Source of the DNA: Okeania sp. SIO2B3
GTDB taxonomy: Bacteria > Cyanobacteriota > Cyanobacteriia > Cyanobacteriales > Microcoleaceae
Direction of reading: 5' to 3'
NCBI RefSeq assembly: GCF_010672525.1
Contig: NZ_JAAHGH010000045.1
Coordinates: 1-54,050 of the forward strand
Length of the DNA stretch: 54,050 nt
The notes under the pieces were generated by a model, which was not told where the DNA came from, ran no database searches, and worked only from the letters and a program-made list of their open reading frames with translations. Shown here piece after piece: positions 14,540 through 24,177 of this stretch (positions are counted from its first letter, which is position 1; the number at the start of each line of letters is the position of its first letter). A program made the translations under genes and the position numbers.

Positions 14540-17176
14540 ATGACAGCATTTTCAAAATTGCCACATAAAACAAATGTAGCTGAAACTACAATAGAGGATG
14601 AATTTAATCCTTCACCACAACTGAAACAAACGTGGGAGAAATGGTTTCTAGCTTTGCTAGTGATTGTAATGGCAGTTGCGATATTTGCCATACCGATACA
14701 AACAGTTAATGCTACTCCTAATATTGAGTTCACTGACTCACAGCAAGCTTTGGGGAATTATTATAGCTATGGTGTGAGTTTAGCGGATGTAGATGGAGAT
14801 GGTGATATTGATGCTTTTGTTGCTAATAATTTTGAGCAGCCCAATAAAGTTTGGTTAAATGATGGTAGGGGCAATTTCACTGACTCACAGCAAGTTTTGG
14901 GGAGTTCCAGAAGCATAGATGTGGGTGTAGCAGATGTGGATGGAGATGGTGACACGGATGCTTTTGTTGCTAATTACAATAGTCAGCATAAGCAGAATAA
15001 AGTTTGGTTAAATGATGGCAGGGGCAATTTCACTGACTCACGGCAAGCTTTGGGGAATTCCAGCAGCTTGTATGTGAGTGTAGCAGATGTGGATGGAGAT
15101 GGTGACACAGATGCTTTTGTTGCTAATGATAATCAGCCCAATAAAGTTTGGTTAAACGATGGTAGGGGGAATTTCACTGACTCACCGCAAGCTTTGGGGC
15201 GTTCCAGAAGCTATGGTGTGAGTTTAGCGGATGTGGATGGAGATGGTGATATTGATGCTTTTGTTGCTAATAATGGCCAGCCCAATAAAGTTTGGTTAAA
15301 CGATGGTAGGGGGAATTTCACTGACTCACCGCAAGCTTTGGGGCGTTCCAGAAGCTATGGTGTGAGTTTAGCGGATGTGGATGGAGATGGTGATATTGAT
15401 GCTTTTGTTGCTAATAATGGCCAGCCTAACACAGTTTGGTTAAATGATGGTAGGGGGAATTTCACTGACTCACCGCAAGCTTTGGGGCGTTCCAGAAGCT
15501 ATGGTGTGAGTTTAGCGGATGTGGATGGAGATGGCGATATTGATGCTTTTGTTGCTAATAATGGTCAGCCTAACACAGTTTGGTTAAATGATGGTAGCGG
15601 TAATTTCACTGACTCACAGCAAGCTTTGGGGCGTTCCAGAAGCTATGGTATGAGTTTAGCGGATGTGGATGGAGATGGCGATATTGATGCTTTTGTTGCT
15701 AATAATAGTCAGCCTAACACAGTTTGGTTAAACAACCTAGACCGCTATATCAATTATCCTCCCACCAACCTTACACTGAGCAACAACACTATTGATGAAA
15801 ACGAACCAGCGAACAGTGTAGTGGGAACATTCTCTACCACAGAAACTGATGATGATACCTTTACCTACCAATTAGTCAGGGGTAACGAAGATACTGATAA
15901 CTCAGCCTTCACTATAGATGGTGCACAACTCAAAATCACAAATTCACCAGACTATCAAACACAGTCTACCTATAGTATTCGAGTCCAAACTACTGACTCT
16001 GCTGGAGGAATTTTCCAGAAGGTATTTACTATCAATATTAACGATATCAATTATCCTCCCACCAACCTTACACTGAGCAACAACACTATTGATGAAAACG
16101 AACCAGCGAACAGTGTAGTGGGAACATTCTCTACCACAGAAACTGAGGATAATACCTTTACCTACCAATTAGTCAGGGGTAACGGAGATACTGATAACTC
16201 AGCCTTCACTATAGATGGAAACCAACTCAAAATCACAAATTCACCAGACTATCAAACACAGTCTACCTATAGTATTCGAGTCCAAACTACTGACTCTGCT
16301 GGAGGAATTTTCCAGAAAGCATTTACTATCAATATTAACGATATTAACGAACCTCCCACCAACCTTACACTGAGCAACAACACTATTGATGAAAACATAC
16401 CAGCTAACAGTGTAGTGGGAACATTCTCTACCACAGAAACTGAGGATAATACCTTTACCTACCAATTAGTCAGGGGTAACGAAGATACTGATAACTCAGC
16501 CTTCACTATAGATGGAAACCAACTCAAAATCACAAATTCACCAGACTATCAAACACAGTCTACCTATAGTATTCGAGTCCAAACTACTGACTCTGCTGGA
16601 GGAATTTTCCAGAAAGCATTTACTATCAATATTAACGATATTGTGGAAAAACCGACTTGTGACAATACAGCACCAAACAACTTAGTAATCAATGGCAGCT
16701 TTGAAAAACCAGTAGTCCCTGGTTATGGTTTTGAAACATCAATTGAAGGTTGGGAGCTAGTTCAAGGGCTAGTTATCGAACTTAATAGTCTATACATCAC
16801 CTACCCCAACCTCACTGATGTCTACGATGGGTCACAATTTGTAGATCTAGATAGTTTAGCAACTCAAGAATACGGTAAAACCATCACCAAAATTTATCAG
16901 AAAATTCCTACCCAACCAGGGAAGACCTACAAGCTAACTTTTGCATTTACAGGTAGTGGCACTTCAACTACAGAACATGACAAACTGAATTTACGTTGGG
17001 GAGATGAATTAGTTGAAGCACTGGATAAAGTTGACGCTGAAACTACATGGGAGGTGAAAACCTACAACCTCCAAGCTAAAAGCACTGAAACTGTTCTCAG
17101 TTTTGATAATCTCAATGAAGTAGCTGATGGTTATGGTACTCGTATTGATGGAGTAAGTCTTAACTTATGTCAGTAG
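14540..17176 (+). CDS. Secreted FG-GAP/VCBS, cadherin-like and DUF642-like repeat protein
   Basis: An 878-residue protein. A membrane/signal segment at about 34-58 ends in VNATP, so export and possible cleavage are likely although the segment is preceded by 33 charged residues. Residues 62-400 are seven FG-GAP/VCBS repeats of about 48 residues, each with a DVDGDGDIDAFVAN calcium-binding loop, expected to form a beta-propeller. Three cadherin-like repeats of 99 residues follow (about 405-701; PPTNLTLSNNTIDENEP, ININDI). The C-terminal 175 residues look like DUF642 (NLVINGSFEKP, DGSQFVDLDS, IDGVSLNLCQ), a jelly-roll sugar-binding fold. An AGGAGG site lies about 9 bases upstream of the ATG. It is probably a calcium-dependent surface adhesin. 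Several repeats are almost identical at the DNA level, so copy number is likely to vary. Confidence 0.85.
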   Translation: MTAFSKLPHKTNVAETTIEDEFNPSPQLKQTWEKWFLALLVIVMAVAIFAIPIQTVNATPNIEFTDSQQALGNYYSYGVSLADVDGDGDIDAFVANNFEQPNKVWLNDGRGNFTDSQQVLGSSRSIDVGVADVDGDGDTDAFVANYNSQHKQNKVWLNDGRGNFTDSRQALGNSSSLYVSVADVDGDGDTDAFVANDNQPNKVWLNDGRGNFTDSPQALGRSRSYGVSLADVDGDGDIDAFVANNGQPNKVWLNDGRGNFTDSPQALGRSRSYGVSLADVDGDGDIDAFVANNGQPNTVWLNDGRGNFTDSPQALGRSRSYGVSLADVDGDGDIDAFVANNGQPNTVWLNDGSGNFTDSQQALGRSRSYGMSLADVDGDGDIDAFVANNSQPNTVWLNNLDRYINYPPTNLTLSNNTIDENEPANSVVGTFSTTETDDDTFTYQLVRGNEDTDNSAFTIDGAQLKITNSPDYQTQSTYSIRVQTTDSAGGIFQKVFTININDINYPPTNLTLSNNTIDENEPANSVVGTFSTTETEDNTFTYQLVRGNGDTDNSAFTIDGNQLKITNSPDYQTQSTYSIRVQTTDSAGGIFQKAFTININDINEPPTNLTLSNNTIDENIPANSVVGTFSTTETEDNTFTYQLVRGNEDTDNSAFTIDGNQLKITNSPDYQTQSTYSIRVQTTDSAGGIFQKAFTININDIVEKPTCDNTAPNNLVINGSFEKPVVPGYGFETSIEGWELVQGLVIELNSLYITYPNLTDVYDGSQFVDLDSLATQEYGKTITKIYQKIPTQPGKTYKLTFAFTGSGTSTTEHDKLNLRWGDELVEALDKVDAETTWEVKTYNLQAKSTETVLSFDNLNEVADGYGTRIDGVSLNLCQ
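15028..16642 (+). repeat. Nearly identical in-gene DNA repeats (144-bp and 297-bp units)
   Basis: Within the adhesin-like gene, the 144-bp FG-GAP units from about 15170 to 15745 differ from each other at only a few bases, and three 297-bp cadherin-like units fill 15752-16642 with only scattered changes. Both periods are multiples of three, so recombination between units would keep the frame. Confidence 0.85.
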
Positions 17177-17198
17177 TGGTATTTGGCTAAAACTTAGA

Positions 17199-17255
17199 AG
17201 CGATCGCCTTGGGTAGATCAAATAGGGCGATCGCTCTGTTTTAGCAGTTTTTTAG
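17199..17255 (+). terminator. Candidate terminator made from two inverted HIP1 sites
   Basis: AGCGATCGCC (17199-17208) and GGCGATCGCT (17226-17235) form a 10-bp stem with a 17-base loop. It starts 23 bases after the adhesin-like stop and is followed by CTGTTTTAGCAGTTTTTTAG, which has a T run. HIP1 repeats are common in cyanobacteria; use as a terminator stem is an inference. Confidence 0.45.
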
Positions 17256-18182
17256 TAGGGCGGTTGTTAGATCAAATCCGGTTGAATACTTACACTTTGG
17301 AGGAAGGAAGACAGGAGGCAGGAGGCAACCCACCCCTAGCCCCTCCCCCTCCCAGGAGGGGAAGGTAGAAGGGAAGAAAAGGCGCTTACGAGAAAAAGTT
17401 TTTGATCACGCTCTTATCCGGACATGATATAATATCATGTTCGGACGGGTCATATCATGTCCGGTAGCATCGGTATTGTAATACCAAATTGATAAATGTT
17501 TGCTACAAATAGCTAGGGTATTTCTTAGGAGTCAACCCACCCCTAGCCCCTCCCAGGAGGGGAACTCAGTCCTCAGGAGTCGTATGGAAATAGCTTTCAT
17601 ACCATTTTTTAGGACGTAAATTATCTTTTTCTCTTGGTGCGCGTTCCCGAAAAGGAGTCAGCATTCCACAAGCGAGCTGGTGTCGTCGCGGGGTCGCACC
17701 GCTTTGTCAAAGGGACATCTCCTTTCATTAATGAAGGCCATTTTATATATCGAATACTGTCCAATTTTTTTTCCACTATTGCTTCTCTTAATGCGCATTC
17801 CTCCATATTAGATTGGGACTTTCTTATTTATAAATAAAAATACAAAATTTCCGAGACCACTGAGAATCTCGGTTAAGTTATAAAATAGGTTGATTCTACC
17901 TTACTTGCTTGAGAACTAAGACTGTAGAAAGAAAACAGTTTAATTATTGAGATTAGTCCACTAGAAACCGTACAAAGCATTATTCTCTCAATGAGAATAT
18001 AACTGAGAACTACTTTTTACTTTTAAGCATAAACATATCTCAATTTAGATCGTTTTTCCTGTTGTTCTAGAGATACTTAATCAAATGTTCAGTCTATCTT
18101 AAATTAGTTCTAAACATTTATGGACACAAACAGTTTTGTGCAACTTTCTACATATCTATTTCAAAGGTTCTCAACCATTAAC
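17256..18182. repeat. Intergenic repeats including repeat E (about 17480-17625)
   Basis: 17260-17300 holds GATCAAATCCGGTTGAATAC, a motif seen also at 8.55 and 49.6 kb. 17430-17475 has ATCATGTCCGG motifs in both orientations. 17480-17625 (AATACCAAATTGATAAAT, CTAGGGTATTTCTTAGGAGT, then ATACCATTTTTTAGG) is repeated at about 38925-39065. At 17851-17872 the hairpin CCGAGA...TCTCGG lies 310 bases past the trxA stop and may be a weak minus-strand terminator. No gene is supported. Confidence 0.55.
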
Positions 18183-18506
18183 TTATAGGTACTTTTCTAA
18201 AGTTTGAGCCAATGTAGTTTTAGGAACAGCTCCAACCACCATATCAACTCTTTGGCCTCCCTTAAAAATCATCAAGGTAGGAATACTGCGAATCCCATAC
18301 TGACTTGCTACATTAGGATTTTCGTCCGTATTTACTTTGACTACTTTTATTTGTCCTTCGTATTGCCCTGCAATTTCTTCAACTACAGGAGCCACCATCC
18401 GGCATGGCCCGCACCAAGGTGCCCAGAAATCTACTAAAACTGGAACATCACTTTCAAGCACTTCTTGCTTGAAACTGCTATCGGTAACTGGTGTTGCTGC
18501 TGTCAT
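18183..18506 (-). CDS. trxA: Thioredoxin (m-type)
   Basis: A 107-residue protein, full length for a thioredoxin. The redox motif is WCGPC at 31-35 (Cys32, Cys35), with Asp26 buried (VLVDFWAPW) and the cis-proline at Pro76 (SIPTLM). It reduces disulphides on many target proteins, taking electrons from ferredoxin-thioredoxin reductase or NADPH-thioredoxin reductase. The close match to the cyanobacterial/plastid m-type ([20 protein letters not shown]) supports that assignment. It is cytoplasmic. An AAGGA ribosome site lies about 11 bases before the ATG. It seems to be transcribed alone, with more than 1 kb of non-coding DNA on each side. Confidence 0.95.
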   Translation of the reverse strand: MTAATPVTDSSFKQEVLESDVPVLVDFWAPWCGPCRMVAPVVEEIAGQYEGQIKVVKVNTDENPNVASQYGIRSIPTLMIFKGGQRVDMVVGAVPKTTLAQTLEKYL

Positions 18507-19661
18507 TCTTTACTAATCCTTCAATATGAATCTTTATAGTATGGCGTAGGATTCCTGCTTCTTTCAGATTGCCTCTTGACTATACTTAAGTTGGTACTAA
18601 CGAAACCCTAGAATTTCTCCCAAATATATCAGCCAAGCTGGCTTCACAAGCGTTTCAGACTTGGTTGCTAGTCCAAGCCACGGTCTGCCTGACCGCAAAG
18701 GTATGCCTATTTACTGGGCTTAGTGCAACTCAAAATTTTTTTATACAGTTCATCAGTTGCCAGTTACGTCTGTTTTAAAACACCTTTATTATAATTTGGT
18801 ATTTTTTGATTGTAACAAGTTCACTTTTCCCATAAAACACCAAATTTATTTTAGTTTAAGTGTTTTGGGAAAAACTTAAAATCAAATCCTGAAAAATATG
18901 GTAGGTTTTGATTCTACCAATGTGTCTATAAAGAGTATAGTATAGACTGGTATCAAGGTTAACAAACTATCATAGAATATTCAATTAAAGCCTTCTCTAA
19001 GTACAATGTCACTTTAGTTAGTTAAGTCCACCATACAATCTTTAAAGTATTAGCTTTGTTCATACTTTCTTTTATATCTTATTCTGTGTCAAGTAGTACA
19101 TATAAAAATTAAAATACAAAGTGCGGAATCTTTTTTTAAAGTTAAGTTTTTCCCTATTCTCAAAAACTCTAGATATCTATCCATAACTTTAACTTTATCA
19201 AGCTGCAAATAACTAACTAAGCAAACAAGTAACTATAATTTATCTTTATTCTTTTGGGTTTAATACCACACCATTTACACGGCACGGTATTGAAAATTGG
19301 TTGGGGTTTGAGTCCCAATCCACTTTTTCTTCCTTCTTCCTTCTTCCTTCTTCAAGTGTACAGTACTTGATTTGGACGATAAATGTGATAAACAATTAAG
19401 CAATTAACTTCAGTAGCTTACGCTGAATCTGTGATACTCTAATCATTAAAATCAAAAAAATTTATCCGATCGAGCCTTAAGTGGCCATAAGGAACCGCCC
19501 AAACTAAAAAAAGCTCGGGCGGAGTGTGGTGTGAGGAGTGAACGGAAACATGCATCTCCGCTATTTCTATTGTGGCATTTCTTTTCAGATAATTCCAGGG
19601 TAATTTGTAAATTTCAAAACTATTTCACAAATTTTGTCAAGGGTATAAGATATCTTAATTG
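18507..19661. other. Long intergenic region upstream of trxA
   Basis: No gene is seen in 1.15 kb. It probably contains the trxA promoter near 18510-18600. It also holds a G-type repeat at about 19245-19320 (GGGTTTAATACCACACC, then TTGGTTGGGGTTTGAG), a TTCTTCC heptamer tract at 19322-19352 and a GC-rich inverted repeat CCGCCC...GGGCGG at about 19494-19521 with seven A residues in its loop. Confidence 0.45.
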
Positions 19662-19962
19662 ACATCCTCTCCGCGCTCAAGCGACAGAGATTCCTACTGA
19701 GCCTTAGCTATTTAGGGGGTTGACGTTTTGCTGGTTCAGAGTTTCCGCTAACATTGGATGCTGCTAACTAATGCGTTAGTCTTACGCTTTTCTCCGCGTC
19801 CGCGCACGAGCTTCCGTTAGCGTAGCATTCCCATAGGAAAGCTCCTCCGGAGGAGGCGCAGCCCCCGGCAACTAATAATATTATAACATAATTTATTCAA
19901 CCAAAAACGATCTAAAAGTCGCCCTACAAGGGCGAGGTTTAAGACCCAATTTTCCGGTCAGT
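19662..19962 (-). mobile_element. Short IS200/IS605-type element remnant without transposase
   Basis: Read on the minus strand, the segment begins ACCGGAAAATTGGGTC with the hairpin CGCCCTTGTAGGGCG and ends in GAGGATGTCAA, which resembles the right end found after tnpB genes in cyanobacterial IS200/IS605 elements. About 300 bases lie between with no tnpA or tnpB. I read it as a non-autonomous derivative. It ends five bases from the guaB3 stop. The family call rests on remembered end sequences. Confidence 0.5.
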
Positions 19963-19966
19963 AAAT

Positions 19967-21130
19967 CTACTTACCCATACCTAATTGTTGGGCTTTTTGA
20001 TAAACTTTACCCTCAGTCAACAATGAAGGAGCAATAACTACCTCAACCTGCTGCATTTCTTTCAAATCTTTAGCTCCTAAAGTGGCCATACTCGTTTTAA
20101 GAGCGCCCAATAAATTATGTGTACCATCGTCCAATAGTGCTGGACCACGCAGAATTTGCTTGATAGTGCCAGTAGTACCTACCTTGATCCGAGTGCCTCG
20201 TGGCAAAACGGGACTAGGAGTAGCCATACCCCAATGATAGTCACGTCCAGGTGCTTCCGAAGCCCTAGCTATAGGCGAACCAATCATCACCCCATCAGCG
20301 CCACAAGCAATACATTTACAAATATCTCCGCCAGTAATTAAGCCCCCGTCCGCAATAACTGGGACATAATTCCCCGTTTCTTGGTAATAATCATTTCGTG
20401 CTGCAGCACAGTCAGCTACAGCAGTAGCTTGGGGAACTCCGACACCTAAAACACCACGAGATGTACAGGCAGCACCAGGGCCAATACCCACTAGCACCCC
20501 TGCAGCCCCTACTTTCATTAAATTTAAGGCTACTTCATAAGTAACACAGTTACCTAAAACCACAGGTATAGGCATTTCTTGACAAAGCTTAAACAAATCG
20601 AGGTTTTCTACTGACTCTGGTGAAAGAAATGCAGTTGAAACAACTGTTGCCTGGACAAAAAATAAGTCTGCACCAGCATCAGCAACTACTTTTCCATATT
20701 TCACTGCTCCCGCAGGTGTTAAGCTTACTGCTGCAATGCCACCTTGGCTTTTTATTTCCTTAATTCTCTGAGAAATTAATTCGGGTTGAATTGGAGCTGA
20801 ATACAGTTCTTGCATTAAACCCACAAATTCATCTTTGCCCACAGAGCTAATTTTTTCTAATATTGGCGCTGGGTCAGGATAGCGAGTTTGAATACCTTCT
20901 AAGTTGAGGACTCCCATTGCTCCTAACTCAGATAATAGAATGGCCATTTTGACATCAATTACTCCATCCATTGCGCTGGCAATAATGGGAATTTCTCTTT
21001 CAATGCCGCCGATGCTCCATCTAGTGTCTGCTAAGCTTGGATCGAGTGTTCGTCCCCCAGGAACTAGGGCAATTTCATCGATTCCATAAGCTCTGCGAGC
21101 TGTTTTTCCACGTCCAATATATATATCCAC
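19967..21130 (-). CDS. guaB3: GuaB3-type IMP dehydrogenase-related protein
   Basis: A 387-residue protein with a GTG start (GTGGATATATATATTGG), matching the usual MDIxIGRGKTARRAYGIDEI start of this family. It is an IMPDH/GMPR TIM barrel without the CBS (Bateman) pair, hence about 100 residues shorter than GuaB. The phosphate/active-site loop is GIGPGAACTSR at 215-225, with Cys222 in the position of the catalytic cysteine of IMPDH. IADGGLITGGD and GADGVMIGS are phosphate-binding. GuaB3 proteins are conserved in cyanobacteria and act in guanine nucleotide metabolism; whether this one oxidises IMP or has another activity cannot be told from sequence. An IS200/IS605 remnant abuts its 3' end. Confidence 0.9.
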   Translation of the reverse strand: MDIYIGRGKTARRAYGIDEIALVPGGRTLDPSLADTRWSIGGIEREIPIIASAMDGVIDVKMAILLSELGAMGVLNLEGIQTRYPDPAPILEKISSVGKDEFVGLMQELYSAPIQPELISQRIKEIKSQGGIAAVSLTPAGAVKYGKVVADAGADLFFVQATVVSTAFLSPESVENLDLFKLCQEMPIPVVLGNCVTYEVALNLMKVGAAGVLVGIGPGAACTSRGVLGVGVPQATAVADCAAARNDYYQETGNYVPVIADGGLITGGDICKCIACGADGVMIGSPIARASEAPGRDYHWGMATPSPVLPRGTRIKVGTTGTIKQILRGPALLDDGTHNLLGALKTSMATLGAKDLKEMQQVEVVIAPSLLTEGKVYQKAQQLGMGK

Positions 21131-21336
21131 TACTTTTCTATTCCCAAGACCATTTTAGTTAGGGTATCAAATTCAGAGGAGTATTGGTCGTTAAGCTAAA
21201 AGTCTAAATATTTAAGACAAACGCGAAAAATTTTGCTTGGTACACAGTATGTTGATAATTGACTATTTACCGAATTTTCAACATGAAAAAAGCCTAAACT
21301 CACCTAAAATCAAACCAAGTCAACTCAAAAATAATT

Positions 21337-21425
21337 AGGACTTACGCAGATACGCTATATATAGCGCTCAAAACTATTGTCCAACAGTTACTTTACTCTA
21401 TAAATAGTGCCTTTGCGTAAGTCCT
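21337..21425. mobile_element. MITE family D, copy 1 (89 bp)
   Basis: Ends AGGACTTACGCA and TGCGTAAGTCCT are perfect 12-bp inverted repeats. The interior has ACGCTATATATAGCG and ACTATTGTCCAACAGTTAC. A same-length copy is at 49416-49504. No transposase is encoded. It lies about 200 bases upstream of the guaB3 start. Confidence 0.8.
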
Positions 21426-21492
21426 GATAATATTACTAATTTTTGCAACTAGACACTAGGTGTTCTGTAGCTGTAAATTTTGATGGTTTGTT

Positions 21493-21690
21493 GACATCCT
21501 CCCGACGCTGACCTGACGGTACAGCGCGGGATTCCCATCCATCATTCAAACAGACCAAGCTGAACAAATGACTCTGGGCGGGTTGACACCTCGCTGGAAA
21601 ATGCTGGCTTACCAGTAATCACGCTTCCTCCGTGTCCGATAAATAATCGACCAGTGCCCCTCGGCGACTTGATTAAAAAGCGATAGTAGT
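21493..21690 (-). mobile_element. IS200/IS605-type right-end remnant
   Basis: TTGACATCCTCCCGACGCTG on the strand shown is the complement of an IS200/IS605-like right end; CCCGACGCTG pairs with CAGCGCGGG as a terminal hairpin. The following bases (GGTTGACACCTCGCTGG, CCGATAAATAATCG) resemble the region just after tnpB in such elements. No tnpB coding remains. The rest of the gap to 21861 has a hairpin CTCAACC...GGTTGAG at about 21690-21712 and no gene. Confidence 0.5.
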
Positions 21691-21861
21691 CTCAACCTTG
21701 GTTTTTGGTTGAGTAACACTTGTATTTTAATATGCTTATCTGGAAAACCGCTCTTATTGATTGGTTTTCCCATCTCTGTGCTCCCCTACGGGAGAGCGCG
21801 GGTCAAGGGCCAACGTTGAGATAAATTCGATCAAATTTCAACCTAAAAGTAACAAAATACT

Positions 21862-22734
21862 ATGAATTTTTACATTGTAGATGTATTTGCTGAAACTAAA
21901 TATGCTGGTAATCAACTGGCTGTGTTTAAAGGTTCTGAAGTTGAGAATCTTTCTGATGATGAAATGTTGCAAATTGCTAGAGAGATGAATTATTCAGAAA
22001 CTACTTTTATTTTATCTTCAAAGCAACGAAATGACGGTTATGATGTGCGGATATTTACTCCTACTAAAGAATTGCCTTTTGCTGGTCATCCAACATTAGG
22101 TACTGCGTACATTATTCAACGAGAAATTATTAAAAATTCGGTTGAAAAAGTGATTTTAAATCTGGCTGTAGGACAAATAACTGTTAGTTGGGAAGGTGAA
22201 GTTTTATGGATGGGTCAGAATGTGCCTACTTTTGCTGAAAAATATCAAATTGAATTTTTAGCAGAGGTATTAAATTTAGAGGTGGGTGATATAGATATGA
22301 GGTTTCCTATTCAGGAAGTTTCGACAGGGATGCCTTTTATTATTGTGCCTTTGAAAAGTCTCAAGGCATTGAAGAAAGCTAAAGTAAATTTGGATAAATA
22401 TTATCAGTTTATTCAGATAGCAAAAGTGACAGAGATTTTAATATTTTGCCCAGAGACATACAATAGTATTAATAATTTAAGTGTGAGAATGTTTGCACCA
22501 TATTTAGGAATTACTGAAGACCCGGCAACGGGCAGTGCTAATGGTTGTTTGGCAGGATATTTAGCCGAGTATAATTATTTTGGTGAGGCAAAAATTAATA
22601 TTAGGGTAGAACAGGGATATGAAATTAATCGACCTTCTTTATTATTGTTACAAGCAGAGAAAAAAGTAGAAGGAATAGAAGTATTTGTTGGTGGTAAAGT
22701 TATCATGGTCGCTCAAGGAGAATTTGTGGCTTAA
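21862..22734 (+). CDS. PhzF-family isomerase/epimerase-like protein
   Basis: A 290-residue protein with PhzF-family features: VDVFAETKYAGNQLAVF at the start, catalytic Glu46 in MNYSETTFIL, FTPTKELPFAGHPTLGTA (Gly75-His76-Pro77) and GITEDPATGSANGCLAGYL near the end. The fold is a two-domain diaminopimelate-epimerase-like barrel with the active site between domains. True PhzF isomerises a phenazine precursor, but no other phenazine gene is present, so this is one of the many PhzF-like proteins of unknown substrate. It is cytoplasmic. No clear ribosome site precedes the ATG, and both neighbours are on the other strand. Confidence 0.88.
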   Translation: MNFYIVDVFAETKYAGNQLAVFKGSEVENLSDDEMLQIAREMNYSETTFILSSKQRNDGYDVRIFTPTKELPFAGHPTLGTAYIIQREIIKNSVEKVILNLAVGQITVSWEGEVLWMGQNVPTFAEKYQIEFLAEVLNLEVGDIDMRFPIQEVSTGMPFIIVPLKSLKALKKAKVNLDKYYQFIQIAKVTEILIFCPETYNSINNLSVRMFAPYLGITEDPATGSANGCLAGYLAEYNYFGEAKINIRVEQGYEINRPSLLLLQAEKKVEGIEVFVGGKVIMVAQGEFVA

Positions 22735-23241
22735 ATCAGGAAGAATAAAGAAGGAAGAAGGAAGAAGGAAGAAGGAAGAAGGAAGAAGGAAGAAGTGGAT
22801 GGGGATTTAAATAGTAACAAACTTGTCAACACCCTATAGACGGCGGGGTATTAAACCATTTCTCAAAAATTTTTCTACATTTTATTAAGCTTGCAAGTAG
22901 GGGAGTAGGGGAGTAGGGAGTAGGGAGCAGAAAAATGCTTTTTGGTATAACTCCTAATTCCCAGAAAAAGGCTATTAATACACAATTTTTTTTTGAATTT
23001 TGGTGAGAATTCAGCGGTCAGTTATCAACTATCAGCTATTAGTTATCAGTTATTAACTTATTATTGCATCGAAAGAGGGATTAGTCTCCAAAGAGAATTA
23101 AAAGTTACGTTTGCTTTCGCATTCCGCACCGAAAGAAAAAGGTGATCGGCTAATCTTAGTAATGGTTTGAATATATTCAAAAGCTGTTTGCGCAGCATGA
23201 CCTAGGGAATGCTTACAAATTTTGTATAATCTTACTTCAGC
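22735..23241. other. Intergenic region with heptamer tracts
   Basis: A GAAGGAA heptamer tract at 22746-22792, an inverted G-type motif (GGCGGGGTATTAAACC) at about 22840-22858, a GAGTAGGG tract at about 22899-22928 and degenerate CAGTTAT units at 23013-23056. GTTTGCGCAGCATGACCTAG at about 23189 recurs near 25664. No gene seen. Confidence 0.5.
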
Positions 23242-24177
23242 TTAAGTGGTAACTAACCAAGAATTACTATTAATTTTTTCACGAATTTCTATCGCTTGTT
23301 GATGATAATTCTTAGCTTGCATTTCTTGCCCTATATTTTGGTAAACTTTTTCGATTAAATCAAGAGTTTTTACTAAATCTTTACCATATTCAGCAAAAAT
23401 ACTTCTGCGAAATCCATCTTTTTCTTTCTGTTCATAAGTTGCCTTTTTGTGAGGATATATATGGCTAGAATGATGATTTTTTTCTACTTTAGGAATATTA
23501 TTTACTGTTAGTGCTAACCGGTCTAGAGAATCTTCCCATAGCTTTTGCCTAATCTCTAAAGCAAGTTCTAAAAAGGCTTTAGCTTGACGAGGTCTACTGA
23601 TGATAAAATATGCTTCTCCCATATTATGTAGTGCAATTGATTCGTTGATTTGAATTGTCAATTTATCATTTTTTGCCGATTGAGCAAGCTTTTGGAAAAT
23701 ATTTAAAGATTTGCGAGAATACTCTAGGGATTGAGCTGATAATTCAGTTAAATTATAAATCGTGCTAATGTGATTAATTGTTTTGCCGATACCTACTATA
23801 TCTTTGAGTTTACTAAATGTTATTAGAGCTTGTGAATAACACTTCAAAGCAGAAGTATATTCTTTTAAAAGATAATAAATTTCTCCTTTTTCATTATATA
23901 TAGTGGCAATTTTTGCTTTGTTTCCTATTTTTTTTGCTAATTCTAAGGCTAGTTCTAGATATTTAAGAGCATTGGCATATTCTCCTATTTTACAGTGAAC
24001 TAATCCAATCCTATAGACAATATTGAGCCTTTGTTCCTGGTTATTAATTAATCTAGTAATTTCTAAAGCTCTTTGAAAAATTTTTAATGCAGTTTCTAGT
24101 TGACCTATACTATAGAAACGATCGCCTGTTTGAGATAGATGTTTTAATTCATTTTGATGGCTAGGATAAGATTTCAT
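23242..24177 (-). CDS. Tetratricopeptide repeat protein, paralogue 1
   Basis: I place the start at the ATG at 24177 (311 residues): it has GGGAG seven bases upstream and aligns exactly with the start of the neighbouring paralogue, 12 residues before the shared LSQTGDR. An ATG six codons earlier is possible. Residues 10-190 hold about five TPR units (YSIGQLETALKIFQRALEI, IGEYANALKYLELALELAKK, LLKEYTSALKCYSQAL). The last 40 residues hold another TPR-like helix pair (LIEKVYQNIGQEMQAKNYHQ). There is no signal peptide or catalytic domain, so it is probably a cytoplasmic adaptor. It lies 179 bases downstream of its paralogue at 24357 and is perhaps co-transcribed with it. Confidence 0.8.
   Translation of the reverse strand: MKSYPSHQNELKHLSQTGDRFYSIGQLETALKIFQRALEITRLINNQEQRLNIVYRIGLVHCKIGEYANALKYLELALELAKKIGNKAKIATIYNEKGEIYYLLKEYTSALKCYSQALITFSKLKDIVGIGKTINHISTIYNLTELSAQSLEYSRKSLNIFQKLAQSAKNDKLTIQINESIALHNMGEAYFIISRPRQAKAFLELALEIRQKLWEDSLDRLALTVNNIPKVEKNHHSSHIYPHKKATYEQKEKDGFRRSIFAEYGKDLVKTLDLIEKVYQNIGQEMQAKNYHQQAIEIREKINSNSWLVTT

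Noticed and set aside
19494-19521. GC-rich hairpin as guaB3 terminator
   Set aside because: The A/T run lies in the loop rather than after the stem, and the guaB3 stop is about 450 bases away beyond an IS remnant.
21862-22734. Phenazine biosynthesis gene phzF
   Set aside because: Family membership is clear, but no other phenazine gene is present and most PhzF-like proteins have other roles.
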